A stretch of DNA of 64,000 bases from Enterobacteriaceae bacterium UBA5654 (GCA_002421005.1 DIJC01000015.1:1-64000), one strand, 5' to 3'. Counted from the first letter of the stretch, positions 8,245 to 17,156 are shown. Notes: generated from the letters alone by a model not told the origin. Translations and numbers: made by a program.

Positions 8245-9333
8245 TTATTTCCCTTCAATCACCGCCTTTTGCGCTACCACGGCCGCTTTTTGCTGCATCC
8301 GGTTTTGCATCTGGTCGATAATTACCGCCACGATGATCACAATCCCTTTAATGACCATCTGCCAGAACTCGCTGACGCCCATCATCACCAGACCGTCGGC
8401 GAGGAAGCCAATCACAAACGCGCCAATGAGGGTGCCGAGAATGGTGCCGCGTCCGCCTGCGAGCGAGGTGCCGCCCAGCACCACAGCGGCGATGGCGTTC
8501 ATCTCAAACGCCGTCCCGTTTGCCGGGTGGCTGGCGAGAAGCTGGGCGGATACGACGATCCCGGCGATGGCGGCGCAAAAACCGGAGAGGGTGTAGACCA
8601 GCACTTTCACCTGCTTCACCTTCACGCCGGAAAGCTCTGCCGCGCGTTCGTTGTCGCCAATGGCGTAAACGTGGCGACCGAAGGGCAGGCGGCGCGCGAC
8701 GTAGGCGATGACCAGCGCCAGCACGATCATCAGCCAGATGGCCCAGGGAATGCCGAGCAGCGAGCCTGCGCCAATTTCATCAAAGCCGGTATTGCCGAGC
8801 TGCGGATTGCCCGACAGACCGGGAAACGTCTGCCCGTCCGAAGTCAGCATCGCCGCCCCGCGCAGCACGTACATCGTGCCCAACGTACAGATGAACGGTG
8901 CGACGTTATAGCGAGTGATGATCCAGCCATTTACCGAACCAATGAGTGCGCCAATCAGCAGCACAATGGGAACAATCACCCACACGCTGGGGAATATGGC
9001 GATGCCAAACATCGGCAGCACGATGCCTTTCGTGATGAGCCAGCCAGCAATCATCCCGCACAGGCCGAGGGTTGCGCCGATCGACAGGTCGATCCCGGCG
9101 GTGATGATGACAAAGGTGATCCCCAGCGCCAGAAAAGCATTAATGGCGATATGTTTAATCATAATCACCATACTGCCCGCCGAGAGGAACCCCGGCACGG
9201 TGATAGTAAAGAAGCCGACGATCAAAAACAGCGCGATAAAGGTGCGCAGCTTGAGCAGCATCAGCAGGACATTTTCACGCGAGAGCGATGCCCCACCGCG
9301 CGACGCCAGAGCGACAGACTGTGTTGTTTTCAT
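8245..9333 (-). CDS. Sugar ABC transporter permease (CUT2/RbsC type), probable D-apiose importer
   Basis: An inner-membrane permease of 362 residues of the ribose/xylose type. It has the family signatures GITFVIITAGIDLSIGA and VVLGGTSLAGGRGTILGTLI, several hydrophobic segments, and a longer cytoplasmic N-terminus than RbsC. The ATG at 9333 was preferred to a start at 9351 because it follows the ATPase gene by 1 nt, as expected for translational coupling. It would form the membrane channel with the ATPase encoded just upstream. That ATPase is interrupted, so the permease may lack its energy source. Confidence 0.85.
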   Translation of the reverse strand: MKTTQSVALASRGGASLSRENVLLMLLKLRTFIALFLIVGFFTITVPGFLSAGSMVIMIKHIAINAFLALGITFVIITAGIDLSIGATLGLCGMIAGWLITKGIVLPMFGIAIFPSVWVIVPIVLLIGALIGSVNGWIITRYNVAPFICTLGTMYVLRGAAMLTSDGQTFPGLSGNPQLGNTGFDEIGAGSLLGIPWAIWLMIVLALVIAYVARRLPFGRHVYAIGDNERAAELSGVKVKQVKVLVYTLSGFCAAIAGIVVSAQLLASHPANGTAFEMNAIAAVVLGGTSLAGGRGTILGTLIGAFVIGFLADGLVMMGVSEFWQMVIKGIVIIVAVIIDQMQNRMQQKAAVVAQKAVIEGK

Positions 9334-9334
9334 T

Positions 9335-10849
9335 TCAGAACCCCTGAGCACTTGCCGTTACCAGTGCCGACTCTTCGGCCCGATCGCGCACGATGTCGGC
9401 GGTGAGCTTGCCGCCGGACATCACCAGAATGCGGTCCGATACCGCCATAATTTCTTTCAGATCGGAGGTGGAGAAGACCACTGCGATCCCCTGTTCAGAA
9501 AGCTGGACCATCATGCGGAATACGTCCGCTTTGGCCCCGACGTCAATCCCTCGCGTCGGCTCGTCGAGAAACAGGATCTTCGGATTGGTCAACAGCGAAC
9601 GTCCAATCACCACTTTTTGCTGATTGCCGCCGCTGAGCGCCTGAATCTCTACCTCCGGCGAGGACACTTTGATCGACAGGCTGCCGATAGTGCTGGCAAC
9701 GACCTTTTCTTCATCTTTTTGCGCGATGGCAAAACCGCGCTGCAAACGCCGCCACAGGCTGGCAATGGTCAGGTTGCTGGCCACCGACGAGATGGGAAAA
9801 ATCCCCGTCCGCTTGCGGTCTTCCGGCACCAGACTCATCCCCATGCGGATGCGATCGGCGGGCGTCAGGCGTTGCGGGACCGGCTTACTGTCGAGCCATA
9901 ATTTCCCCAGATAGTTACGTTCGGTGCCGAGCAGACACTCAAACAACTCCGTGCGCCCCGCGCCCATCAGCCCGTATATGCCGACGATTTCCCCGGCGTG
10001 GACGTTAAACTAGACATCGTTGACCACCGTATTGCCGCTGGCATTGACGCAGGTGATATGTTCCGCCTCCAGCACCGGCGCGCCAAAGGTGCGGCCCGGC
10101 TGAAGAAAGTTAGTCACCGGATCGCTGCCCAGCATTTCACGCACGATCCACGGCACATCGATATCGCTGACTTTCGCTTCGGCCTGAAATTTGCCGTCGC
10201 GCAGAATCGTGATCACATCGCCAATCGCCATAAGCTCTTCCAGGCGGTGCGAAATATAGATAATCGATACCCCCTGGCGGGTCAGCTCGCGGATCACCCG
10301 AAACAGGATCTCCACCTCGGTTTTGCTCAGCGCGGAAGTCGGTTCGTCAAGGATCAGAATATCCGCGTCCTCGGCCAGCGCTTTAGCGATCTCAATCAGC
10401 TGCTGCTGACCAACTTTCAGGTTGCCGACCAGTTCGCGCGGTGAAATCGGCTGATCGAGACGCTGCAACAGCTCGCCAGCACGTTTTTCCTGCGCGGCCT
10501 CATCAATCGGCGTAATCCCTTTCTGTAACTCGCGACCGAGAAAAATGTTTTCCGCCACGCTCAGGTTCTCGAACAGGTTGAGTTCCTGATGCACCATGCC
10601 GATCCCGTGCGCGGCAGCGGCGCGGGTAGTTGGAAAATGGACCTGCTTGCCGTTAAGCCACATTTCACCGAGGCTGGGCTGCTGGACGCCAGCGAGAATT
10701 TTCATCAGCGTCGATTTGCCCGCGCCATTCTCGCCGATAATCACATTCACTTTGCCGCGCCAGACGTTGTAGTCCACGTGGTCCAGCGCAATCGTGCCGG
10801 GAAACAGCATGGAGATCCCGCGTGTGCGCAGAATAATGTCATCGTTCAT
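9335..10849 (-). pseudogene. Sugar ABC transporter ATP-binding protein interrupted by an in-frame amber codon
   Basis: Two adjacent frames in the same register make one RbsA-type double ATPase of about 504 residues. Part 1 (10849 to 10010, 279 residues) has Walker A GENGAGKST, the ABC motif VGQQQLIEIAKAL and Walker B ILILDEPTSALS. A TAG at 10012-10010 follows VNDV; translation then continues as FNVHAGEIVGIYGLMGAGRT with no frameshift. Part 2 holds LSGGNQQKVVIGRSL and ILFLDEPTRGIDVGAK and ends at 9335. The family usually has serine at the stop position, one base change (TCG to TAG) away. The start overlaps the lipoprotein gene stop by 1 nt (TGATG). Without suppression, domain 2 would not be joined to domain 1. 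Sequencing error, amber suppression or restart at the ATG at 9967 are alternatives. Confidence 0.85.
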
Positions 10850-11457
10850 CAGGGTGCCTCCTGCTTCAGCTCCAGCGCGGCGGCGTTTTCCGCTTTGCCG
10901 CCGTTGAGGGTCACGGCCATCAGTACGGTGGCGGTTTTCCCCGTCCAGCTTTCGTCAATGGCAGGCAGCGTTTTTACCGCTTCCCGGTTGTACGCCCGCG
11001 CAAGCTGGGCAAATTGTACCTGGTTGGTAAAGTCTTCAAATTTAAAGCCGGTGGCGTCACGAATAGCGTTGCCGCGCATCACCGGGCCAGTCTGGATCTC
11101 CAGCGGCTGGCCGTTGAGCGACATCACAAGCCGGTGTTCACGCGCGTTGCTGATATCAACGCTTTCCACTTTGCTGGTCAGCCGGACGAAAACACTTTCT
11201 GCACCCGGCGACGGCGCTTTTAGCTGCGTGGTCAGGGCGGTGGCGTCCAGCGCCTGTTTATGGGCCGCGTCAAGGACGCGTTGTTGCCAGGTTTGTTGCG
11301 CGATCTGCTGTGGGGTCTGGTTGTCAAAGTTGGCTTTGGCATTGGGATCGGCAGGCATTATCGGCTTGCCGTTCTCATCCAGATCCACCACCGTGCAGGC
11401 CGTCAGCAACAGGGCGGCACAGCCTGACAGCGCGACACCCCATTGTTTTAACGACAT
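10849..11457 (-). CDS. DUF2291-family periplasmic lipoprotein of a sugar ABC operon
   Basis: A protein of 202 residues. The N-terminal signal peptide ends in the lipobox LLTAC (cysteine at about residue 21), so it should be lipid-anchored on the periplasmic side. The rest is soluble and mixed, with VFVRLTSKVESVDISNAREH in the middle. DUF2291 proteins are often encoded between the binding protein and ATPase of CUT2 sugar importers, as here, but their role is not established; an accessory part in substrate capture is plausible. It lies just downstream of the binding-protein gene and overlaps the ATPase start. Confidence 0.75.
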   Translation of the reverse strand: MSLKQWGVALSGCAALLLTACTVVDLDENGKPIMPADPNAKANFDNQTPQQIAQQTWQQRVLDAAHKQALDATALTTQLKAPSPGAESVFVRLTSKVESVDISNAREHRLVMSLNGQPLEIQTGPVMRGNAIRDATGFKFEDFTNQVQFAQLARAYNREAVKTLPAIDESWTGKTATVLMAVTLNGGKAENAAALELKQEAP

Positions 11458-11468
11458 AACGCCTCCGC

Positions 11469-12410
11469 TTACTTACTGAGATTAAACATGTTCAGCTTGC
11501 TGGCGTTGGTTTCATCAATCAGCACGCAGTCCATCAACTGTTTCTCTTCCTTCTGGGCTTTGCCGTTTTTCAGGAAGTAATCGGCCTGTTCGACGGCCAT
11601 TTGTGCCTGCTGCCAGCCGGGCTGGAGCACCGTAGCCTTGATGTTGCCTTTATTGATGATGGAGTCGCGGGTGTAGTCGCTGCCGTCAAAGCCGACGACG
11701 ACCACATCTTTTTTCCCGGCGGCTTTCAGCGCGGCTTCGGCACCGAGCGCCATCGTGTCGTTACCGGAAATCACCCCGACGATATCCGGGTTGGTTTGCA
11801 GCATGGCTTCCATACGGGTGAAAGCTTCGGTCTGGCTCCAGTTAGCGGTCTGCTGGGCGACCATTTTCATATCCGGGTAATCATCAAGCACATCGTGATA
11901 ACCCTGCGAGCGGACGTGGGCGTTGGTATCAGACTGACGGCCCAGCAGTTCGACATATTTACCTTTCCCGTTCAGCAATTTGGCGAACTTCTCCGCACCG
12001 AGTTGTGCGCCCTGATAGTTGTTGGAAACAATCTGCGCGACGGCGATGCCGGTTTTGTTGATTTCACGGTCGATCAGGAAAGCCGGTACGCCCGCCGCTT
12101 TAGCTTTTTCCAGCGGCCCGACGGTGGCATCTGCCCCGGCGTTATCCAGAATGATGGCTTTCGCTTTGCGGGCGATGGCGGTTTCAATCAGCTGGTTTTG
12201 CTTGTTAACGTCGTCATCGTGCGAGGCTACCAGCGTGGTGTAGCCCAGTTCTTTGGCTTTGGCTGCCGCACCGTCGGCTTCCGCTTTAAAGAACGGGTTA
12301 TCGTGCGAAGGGGTGATAATGGCGATCAGCCCCCCGTCCGCTGCGAACAGCGAGCCGGAGGCGGCGAGGGTTGAAGCCAGTAAGACGGATTTAGCAAAGG
12401 TCATGTTCAT
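11469..12410 (-). CDS. Periplasmic sugar-binding protein (ribose-binding family), probable D-apiose binder
   Basis: A precursor of 313 residues with a signal peptide (MNMTFAKSVLLASTLAASGS, cleavage near SLFA/ADG) and a type I periplasmic-binding fold of the RbsB kind (IAIITPSHDNPFFKAEADGA, GVISGNDTMALGAEAALKA, VVVGFDGSDYTRDSI). The ATG at 12410 follows GGAG at good spacing; the GTG at 12422 overlaps that Shine-Dalgarno and was rejected. It is the first gene of the importer operon (binding protein, lipoprotein, ATPase, permease). A shared operator-like element ends 16 bp upstream, tying the importer to the isomerase/kinase/transketolase operon and its regulator. Sugar specificity is inferred from that link. 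Confidence 0.85.
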   Translation of the reverse strand: MNMTFAKSVLLASTLAASGSLFAADGGLIAIITPSHDNPFFKAEADGAAAKAKELGYTTLVASHDDDVNKQNQLIETAIARKAKAIILDNAGADATVGPLEKAKAAGVPAFLIDREINKTGIAVAQIVSNNYQGAQLGAEKFAKLLNGKGKYVELLGRQSDTNAHVRSQGYHDVLDDYPDMKMVAQQTANWSQTEAFTRMEAMLQTNPDIVGVISGNDTMALGAEAALKAAGKKDVVVVGFDGSDYTRDSIINKGNIKATVLQPGWQQAQMAVEQADYFLKNGKAQKEEKQLMDCVLIDETNASKLNMFNLSK

Positions 12411-12425
12411 CGTTTTCTCCACATT

Positions 12426-12456
12426 GAATATTTATTCAATAATGATTTATTATTCA
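12426..12456 (+). promoter_or_regulatory. Operator-like element, copy 3, before the sugar importer operon
   Basis: GAATATTTATTCA, five bases, then GATTTATTATTCA. It has the same order, spacing and near-identical sequence as 5083-5113, and the same orientation relative to the gene it precedes. It lies immediately upstream of the binding-protein Shine-Dalgarno, where occupancy would block transcription. It is probably the site of the SorC-type regulator encoded 6 kb away. Confidence 0.7.
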
Positions 12457-12523
12457 AGTTAACGATAAAGCGCCTGAATGAAACTGTCTATGGTTTACGC
12501 AGGTAATTTCTTAAAAGGAGAAA

Positions 12524-12537
12524 AGGATCACGATCCT
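12524..12537 (-). terminator. Weak terminator-like hairpin after entD
   Basis: On the minus strand AGGAT-CGTG-ATCCT is followed by TTTCTCCTTTT, eight bases beyond the entD stop codon. The stem has only 5 bp, so it is a weak candidate for the 3' end of the fepA-entD transcript. Confidence 0.35.
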
Positions 12538-12545
12538 GATGCGAA

Positions 12546-13190
12546 TTATGCGGTGACGGTGATGACGTGTCCGCCGAGATCCGCCCAGTGCAGCAGAATT
12601 TCAGTCTCTGCCAGCCGGGAGGAAAAATCCGCGCTGAAGCGCAGCGTAAGGTCGCGGGAAGTGAGCGCGATGACGCGGGCGCTGTAAAAACCGGGGTACG
12701 GATGGGCCAGCGCAGACCAGGCTTTAAACGCACTCTCTTTGGCGGAAAACGCCAGGGTGAGCGCCAGCGGCAGGGAAAGCGCTGCGGCGCGCAAAATCGC
12801 CTGTTCGGCGGGAACGACGATGCTGTCGATTAACTCCTGACACTGCTTGAGGGTGAAAAGGGCTTCCATATCCACGCCGACCGGCTGGCGCGCTACCACC
12901 GCCAGCGCCGTGGTGGCGCAGTGGCTGATGCTGCCATACAGCCCGGCAGGCCAGACTGGCTGGCGCTGCTCGCCGATGGCCGGCACGCTTTTATGCTGAT
13001 ACCGGGCGAGGGCATGAACGGCGGCGAGACGTCCGGCGAGGTGTTCAGCCTGCCGCTTGCGTCCGGCCTGCATCAGCTGAGCGTGATGCGGCAGCCACAG
13101 CAGATCGCCTGCGCTACAGGTAGCCGGATCAAAATCAATACGGTGCAGAGTGTGGTGGGCGAGGGGGAGCAGGCTGTGGGTCGTTTGCAT
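12546..13190 (-). CDS. entD: Enterobactin synthase 4'-phosphopantetheinyl transferase
   Basis: EntD transfers phosphopantetheine from coenzyme A to the carrier domains of EntB and EntF, making them active. The 214-residue protein has the family motifs YGSISHC, GVDME and FSAKESAFKAWS, holding the magnesium-binding acidic residues and the catalytic Glu/Lys. The ATG at 13190 was chosen because MQTTHSLLPLAHHTLHRIDF aligns with EntD; the longer frame starts inside fepA and crosses the intergenic palindrome. It follows fepA on the same strand, 53 nt after its stop, as in E. coli, so it is probably co-transcribed under Fur control. Confidence 0.95.
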   Translation of the reverse strand: MQTTHSLLPLAHHTLHRIDFDPATCSAGDLLWLPHHAQLMQAGRKRQAEHLAGRLAAVHALARYQHKSVPAIGEQRQPVWPAGLYGSISHCATTALAVVARQPVGVDMEALFTLKQCQELIDSIVVPAEQAILRAAALSLPLALTLAFSAKESAFKAWSALAHPYPGFYSARVIALTSRDLTLRFSADFSSRLAETEILLHWADLGGHVITVTA

Positions 13191-13203
13191 AGTGGCGCTG
13201 TCC

Positions 13204-13237
13204 GTTTGCCCCTCTCCCGGCGGGGAGAGGGGCAAAC
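13204..13237. repeat. CCCTCTCCC palindrome between fepA and entD
   Basis: A perfect 15-bp inverted repeat (GTTTGCCCCTCTCCC and its complement) with a 4-nt loop, filling most of the fepA-entD gap. It shares its core with 42-63, 104-124 and 33586-33610. In the transcript it could pause polymerase or protect the fepA mRNA end and so lower entD expression. Confidence 0.75.
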
Positions 13238-13243
13238 GTATCA

Positions 13244-15487
13244 TCAGAAGTGCGTATTCACACTCATATACCAAGTGCGGCCTGACTCGTTATAGGTTTC
13301 AGCGCCAGCGCCGTACATATAACCCGTCGTGCCGCCGGTGGTCTGGGCATTACCCGCACGCCAGTGACGTTTATCAAAGACGTTATCCACGCCGCCGGTC
13401 AGACTGACGTTTTTCGTCGCATCCCAGGTCGCGCTCAGGCCAACGATGCTGTACGGGCTAACTTCGTTGGTCTCGCTGCCGGTTGCGGCTTTCCCCTGAT
13501 AGTTATATTTCTTCGGCTGCTGTTTGCCGTACCAGGTGAACGTGGACTGCACGGAGAGATCCTGCTGAACCTGCCAGCTCAGGGTTGAGTTGAGGGTGTA
13601 CTCCGGGATAATCGACAGACGCTCGCCGGTTTCCTTGTTCTTACTCTGCAACATGTACGTCATGTTGTTGGTCCAGTTAACGGTATCGCTAACCGGCACG
13701 TTGACCGTCCCTTCCAGACCTTCCACCACCGCTTTCGGGATATTTTCCCACTGGTAGATATCGGTTTTCACTTTCCCGGTACCGGTCTGACTCACCGGCG
13801 CGTAGCCCGCTTCAATCTTGTCGCGATAGTCGTTGCGGAACCAGGTCAGCCCGGCCAGCCAGCCGTCGCGTTTGAACTCCAGACCAATCTCTTTATTGAT
13901 ACTGGTTTCGGCTTTCAGATCGTCGTTACCCATCATGTAGCAGCCAACGCCGGTGCCGCTGGCGTAGCAGCCCTGGCCTTTACTGTACAGGATGTAGTTC
14001 GGGTTGGTCTGATACAGGCTTGGCGCTTTATAGGCGCGGGCGATCCCCATTTTCAGGGTAAAATCGTCGCCCAGACCCTGGGACAGATTCAGCGACGGAC
14101 TCCAGTTATCGCCGACGATGCTGTGATGATCGAAACGCAGGCCCGGCGTCAGCATGGTGCTGTCGGTCAGCTCCATATTGTTCTCGGTAAACAGCGAGAA
14201 AATTTCCGCTTTCGAGTACGGGCTGCGGTCGGTGCTGTCGAAGCCAGGAATATCGCCGCCCATAAAGGTCTGGGAGTTGGAAGCCATATCCTTCATGCGC
14301 TGCTGATTCCATTCGCTGCCGAGCGTCAGATTCTGATTCACCAGCCAGTCGAAAGGCAGGCTGACTTCACTGTGCAGCAGGACATCGCTAAGATCGATAT
14401 CCACGAACTTAACCGTTGAGTTAGGATCGAAAATCCCTTCCGTACCGCCCGCCAGGCCTTCCGGCGTGCGCGAGTTGCGGGTGCGTTCGTACTGTACCCA
14501 GTTATTGGTGGTCACGCCGTTATCCCAGCCGCCATTCCAGGTCATGGAATAAGTCTGACGATAGAGGCGGTTAGTCTCTTTGCCGTAGTTTTCTTTAACC
14601 AGATCGTTGGTATTGGTGTTCTGGGTATCGCCCGCGTAGAGGTTGTTCTGGCGGCTGTAGCCAGATTCAAATTCCAGCGACTGCATCGGCGCAAAGTCCC
14701 AGCGCAGCACCCCGTTAATGTCTTTGTTTTCCACACCTTCGCGCCCGGCCGCCAGCGTATCGGCGTAGATCCCGGTACGTTCTGACTGATGACCCTGGTT
14801 AATATCCCACGCGTCGGCCTGGGTTTTATCCAGATTACCGTACAGGCGGAAGCTGACATCGCCGCCGAGCGGACCGGTCAGGTTAAAGTTGGTGCGTTTG
14901 GTCGAGCCTTCGTCTTTATGCTCCGGCGCATCCAGATAGGTATCCCACGAACCGTGCCATTCACCGCTGCTCTTTTTGGTGATGATATTCACTACACCGC
15001 CCGCAGCACCGTTACCGTAGCGTGCGGCGGCAGGGCCGCGCAGCACTTCGATACGCTCGATCATCTCCGGCGGCACCCAGCCGGTATCGCCCCGGGTATC
15101 GCGCTCGCCGCGCCAGCCCAGACGCACGGAGTTACGGCTGGTGACGGGCTTACCGTCGATCAGGATCAGCGTGTTTTCTGGTCCCATGCCGCGAATATCA
15201 ATTTGCCGGTTATTGCCGCGCTGACCGCTGGTGGAGTTGCCGGTCAGGTTCACACCGGGCATTGTGCGGATGATTTCAGAGACATCGCGAGCGGGAGGGT
15301 TTTTGCGGATCTCGTCGGCCGTGATCGTGGAAACGCCGGGAGCCTGAAGGTTTTGCTGTGCGGCGGTCACCACCATGGTTTCGCCATCGGGGGATGTTTC
15401 TGTTGCGTCTTGCGCATATAGCGGAAGCGCGACCCCATAAATTCCCAGATTGACCAGCAAGGTCAGGGAATGGATTTTTTTATTCAT
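13244..15487 (-). CDS. fepA: Ferric enterobactin outer-membrane receptor
   Basis: FepA is the TonB-dependent outer-membrane channel for ferric enterobactin. The 747-residue precursor starts MNKKIHSLTLLVNLGIYGVA, almost identical to E. coli, with a signal peptide ending near LYAQD. The TonB box (ETMVVTAAQ) follows, then a plug domain (QRGNNRQIDIRGMGPENTLI, VLRGPAAARYGNGAAGGVVN) and a C-terminal barrel ending in phenylalanine (TWYMSVNTHF). The ATG at 15487 gives the signal peptide; a start 14 codons upstream would add charged residues before it. It diverges from fes across a 250-bp region with a Fur-box-like sequence and is followed by entD. Confidence 0.97.
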   Translation of the reverse strand: MNKKIHSLTLLVNLGIYGVALPLYAQDATETSPDGETMVVTAAQQNLQAPGVSTITADEIRKNPPARDVSEIIRTMPGVNLTGNSTSGQRGNNRQIDIRGMGPENTLILIDGKPVTSRNSVRLGWRGERDTRGDTGWVPPEMIERIEVLRGPAAARYGNGAAGGVVNIITKKSSGEWHGSWDTYLDAPEHKDEGSTKRTNFNLTGPLGGDVSFRLYGNLDKTQADAWDINQGHQSERTGIYADTLAAGREGVENKDINGVLRWDFAPMQSLEFESGYSRQNNLYAGDTQNTNTNDLVKENYGKETNRLYRQTYSMTWNGGWDNGVTTNNWVQYERTRNSRTPEGLAGGTEGIFDPNSTVKFVDIDLSDVLLHSEVSLPFDWLVNQNLTLGSEWNQQRMKDMASNSQTFMGGDIPGFDSTDRSPYSKAEIFSLFTENNMELTDSTMLTPGLRFDHHSIVGDNWSPSLNLSQGLGDDFTLKMGIARAYKAPSLYQTNPNYILYSKGQGCYASGTGVGCYMMGNDDLKAETSINKEIGLEFKRDGWLAGLTWFRNDYRDKIEAGYAPVSQTGTGKVKTDIYQWENIPKAVVEGLEGTVNVPVSDTVNWTNNMTYMLQSKNKETGERLSIIPEYTLNSTLSWQVQQDLSVQSTFTWYGKQQPKKYNYQGKAATGSETNEVSPYSIVGLSATWDATKNVSLTGGVDNVFDKRHWRAGNAQTTGGTTGYMYGAGAETYNESGRTWYMSVNTHF

Positions 15488-15652
15488 TTTGAGTCCTGCT
15501 TTTCTTTGCCGCATCCCCGTTGGATCCATCCCAAAGGTTGGAGTGCTGGCATTATCATGGCCTGGTTGCTGAGAAACGTTCCGTTCCTGCGAAACTCTCA
15601 GCCCATAGCATGTTTTTAAGATTTTGCGCTGCCACCGCGCGCCAATACGCTA

Positions 15653-15688
15653 TTGCAAATGCAAATAGTTATCAATAATATTATCAAC
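15653..15688. promoter_or_regulatory. Fur-box-like region between fepA and fes
   Basis: An AT-rich stretch with overlapping GATAAT/ATTATC-like hexamers (GCAAATAGTTATCAATAATA followed by TTATCA) in the divergent fepA/fes promoter region, where E. coli has its Fur-controlled bidirectional promoter. Individual hexamers match the Fur consensus imperfectly. Fur with ferrous iron would repress both fepA-entD and fes-ybdZ-entF. Confidence 0.65.
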
Positions 15689-15737
15689 AAAATTTGATGT
15701 GGATTAAAAACACGTCAGTAAACATAGGGTTAATAAC

Positions 15738-16940
15738 GTGGTGAATTCATCAACAGGAAGCGACGCCTGGTGGGAATCAAAAACCGGTCCGCAGGTGGTG
15801 CGGGAAGGGGAGAATTATCGGGCCACTTTCTACTGGCGCGATCCGGCGGGTACACAGAATTCATCGCCGCTGCGCCGGGTGTGGCTCTACATTACCGGCG
15901 TTACCGATCATCACCAGAACGCCACGCCGCAGACGCTGCAACGTCTTGCTGATACTGATATCTGGCAGGGAGACGTGCTGCTTCCGCCCGGCTGGCGCGG
16001 CAGCTACTGTTTTATTCCTTCCGCGCGGGAAGACGATTTTTCCGCCGCCGTATTCCTCAATGACGCGCCGGATCGCGCTGCCCTGCGCGAGGGCTGGCGC
16101 AGGCTACTGCCGCACGCGGTGGCCGATCCGCTGAATCCACAGAGCTGGAAAGGCGGGCGTGGTCACGCGGTATCGGCGCTGGAGATGCCCGATGCGCCGT
16201 GCCAGCCTGGCTGGACGACGCCAGCAGACGTGGGCACGCCGCCGCAGCCGATCTCGTGGCGCAGCGCCCGGCTGGGAAATGTGCGCCGGGTGTGGATCTT
16301 CACCACGGGTGAAGAAAACAACCCGCAACGTCCGCTGGCCATTTTGCTCGACGGGCAGTTCTGGGCGGAAAGTATGCCGGTCTGGTCGCCGCTGACGGCG
16401 GTCACCCGACAGGGCCAGCTTCCCGCCGCCGTTTATGTGCTCATCGATGCCATTGATACCGCCCATCGCAGCGTTGAACTGCCGTGCAACGCCGATTTCT
16501 GGCTGGCGGTACAGGAGGAGCTGCTGCCGCAGGTATATGCGCGCGCTCCCTTTACCGACAATCCCGCCGCCACCCTGGTTGCCGGGCAGAGCTTCGGCGG
16601 CCTCTCTGCACTGTATGCGGCGCTGCACTGGCCGCAGCGTTTCGGCTGCGTGCTAAGCCAGTCGGGATCGTACTGGTGGCCGCATCGCGGCGGGCAGCAG
16701 CAGGGAGAGCTGATTGCGCAACTGGCACGCGGCGACGTCCGGCCGCAAGGCTTGCGCATTGTGCTGGAAGCGGGAGAGCGCGAGCCGATCATCCTGCGCG
16801 CGGGTCAGGCGATGCGCGAACAGCTACGCAAAAGCGGACAAACGGTTGAATGGCGGCAGGTGACAGGCGGGCACGATGCGCTGTGCTGGCGCGGCGGGCT
16901 GACCGCTGGCCTGATCCACCTCTGGCAGCCGCAAAAATAA
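15738..16940 (+). CDS. fes: Enterobactin esterase
   Basis: Fes hydrolyses the trilactone of ferric enterobactin in the cytoplasm so that iron can be reduced and released. The 400-residue protein has an N-terminal beta domain (RRVWLYITGVTDHHQN) and a C-terminal alpha/beta-hydrolase domain. The nucleophile is Ser285 in GQSFGG and the catalytic His is His379 in GGHDALCW. The only suitable starts are two adjacent GTG codons at 15738 and 15741; no ATG lies upstream in frame, so translation begins at GTG. It is first in the fes-ybdZ-entF operon. Confidence 0.95.
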   Translation: MVNSSTGSDAWWESKTGPQVVREGENYRATFYWRDPAGTQNSSPLRRVWLYITGVTDHHQNATPQTLQRLADTDIWQGDVLLPPGWRGSYCFIPSAREDDFSAAVFLNDAPDRAALREGWRRLLPHAVADPLNPQSWKGGRGHAVSALEMPDAPCQPGWTTPADVGTPPQPISWRSARLGNVRRVWIFTTGEENNPQRPLAILLDGQFWAESMPVWSPLTAVTRQGQLPAAVYVLIDAIDTAHRSVELPCNADFWLAVQEELLPQVYARAPFTDNPAATLVAGQSFGGLSALYAALHWPQRFGCVLSQSGSYWWPHRGGQQQGELIAQLARGDVRPQGLRIVLEAGEREPIILRAGQAMREQLRKSGQTVEWRQVTGGHDALCWRGGLTAGLIHLWQPQK

Positions 16941-16952
16941 CAGGAGTCAGTC

Positions 16953-17156
16953 ATGCAAATCAGTAACCCTTTCGACGATCAAAAGGGGCAATTTTATATT
17001 CTGCAAAATGCGCAGCAGCAGTTCAGCCTCTGGCCTGCGCAGTGTGCGCTGCCGGAAGGCTGGGAGATCGTCTGCCAGCCGCAATCGCCGGAAATCTGCA
17101 ACGACTGGCTGGCAACCCGCTGGACCACGTTACTTCCCGCCCATTATGCCCGCTAA
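16953..17156 (+). CDS. ybdZ: MbtH-like protein of enterobactin synthesis
   Basis: A 67-residue MbtH-family protein. These small partners bind the adenylation domain of nonribosomal peptide synthetases, here EntF, and support serine activation. The family signature is visible as NPFDDQKGQFYILQNAQQQF, then SLWP, and later LPEGWEIV. It lies 12 nt after fes and 7 nt before entF in the same operon, the standard E. coli arrangement. Confidence 0.93.
   Translation: MQISNPFDDQKGQFYILQNAQQQFSLWPAQCALPEGWEIVCQPQSPEICNDWLATRWTTLLPAHYAR

Noticed and set aside
8206..9405. Long plus-strand open frame of about 400 codons opposite the importer permease.
   Set aside because: It is the complement of the permease gene, His/Asp/Arg-rich without a recognisable fold, and lacks a good ribosome site. 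The minus-strand permease has clear family motifs.
9335..10849. Two separate genes for the two halves of the sugar ATPase.
   Set aside because: Both halves are in one continuous frame broken only by a single TAG, and together they equal a normal RbsA-type protein.
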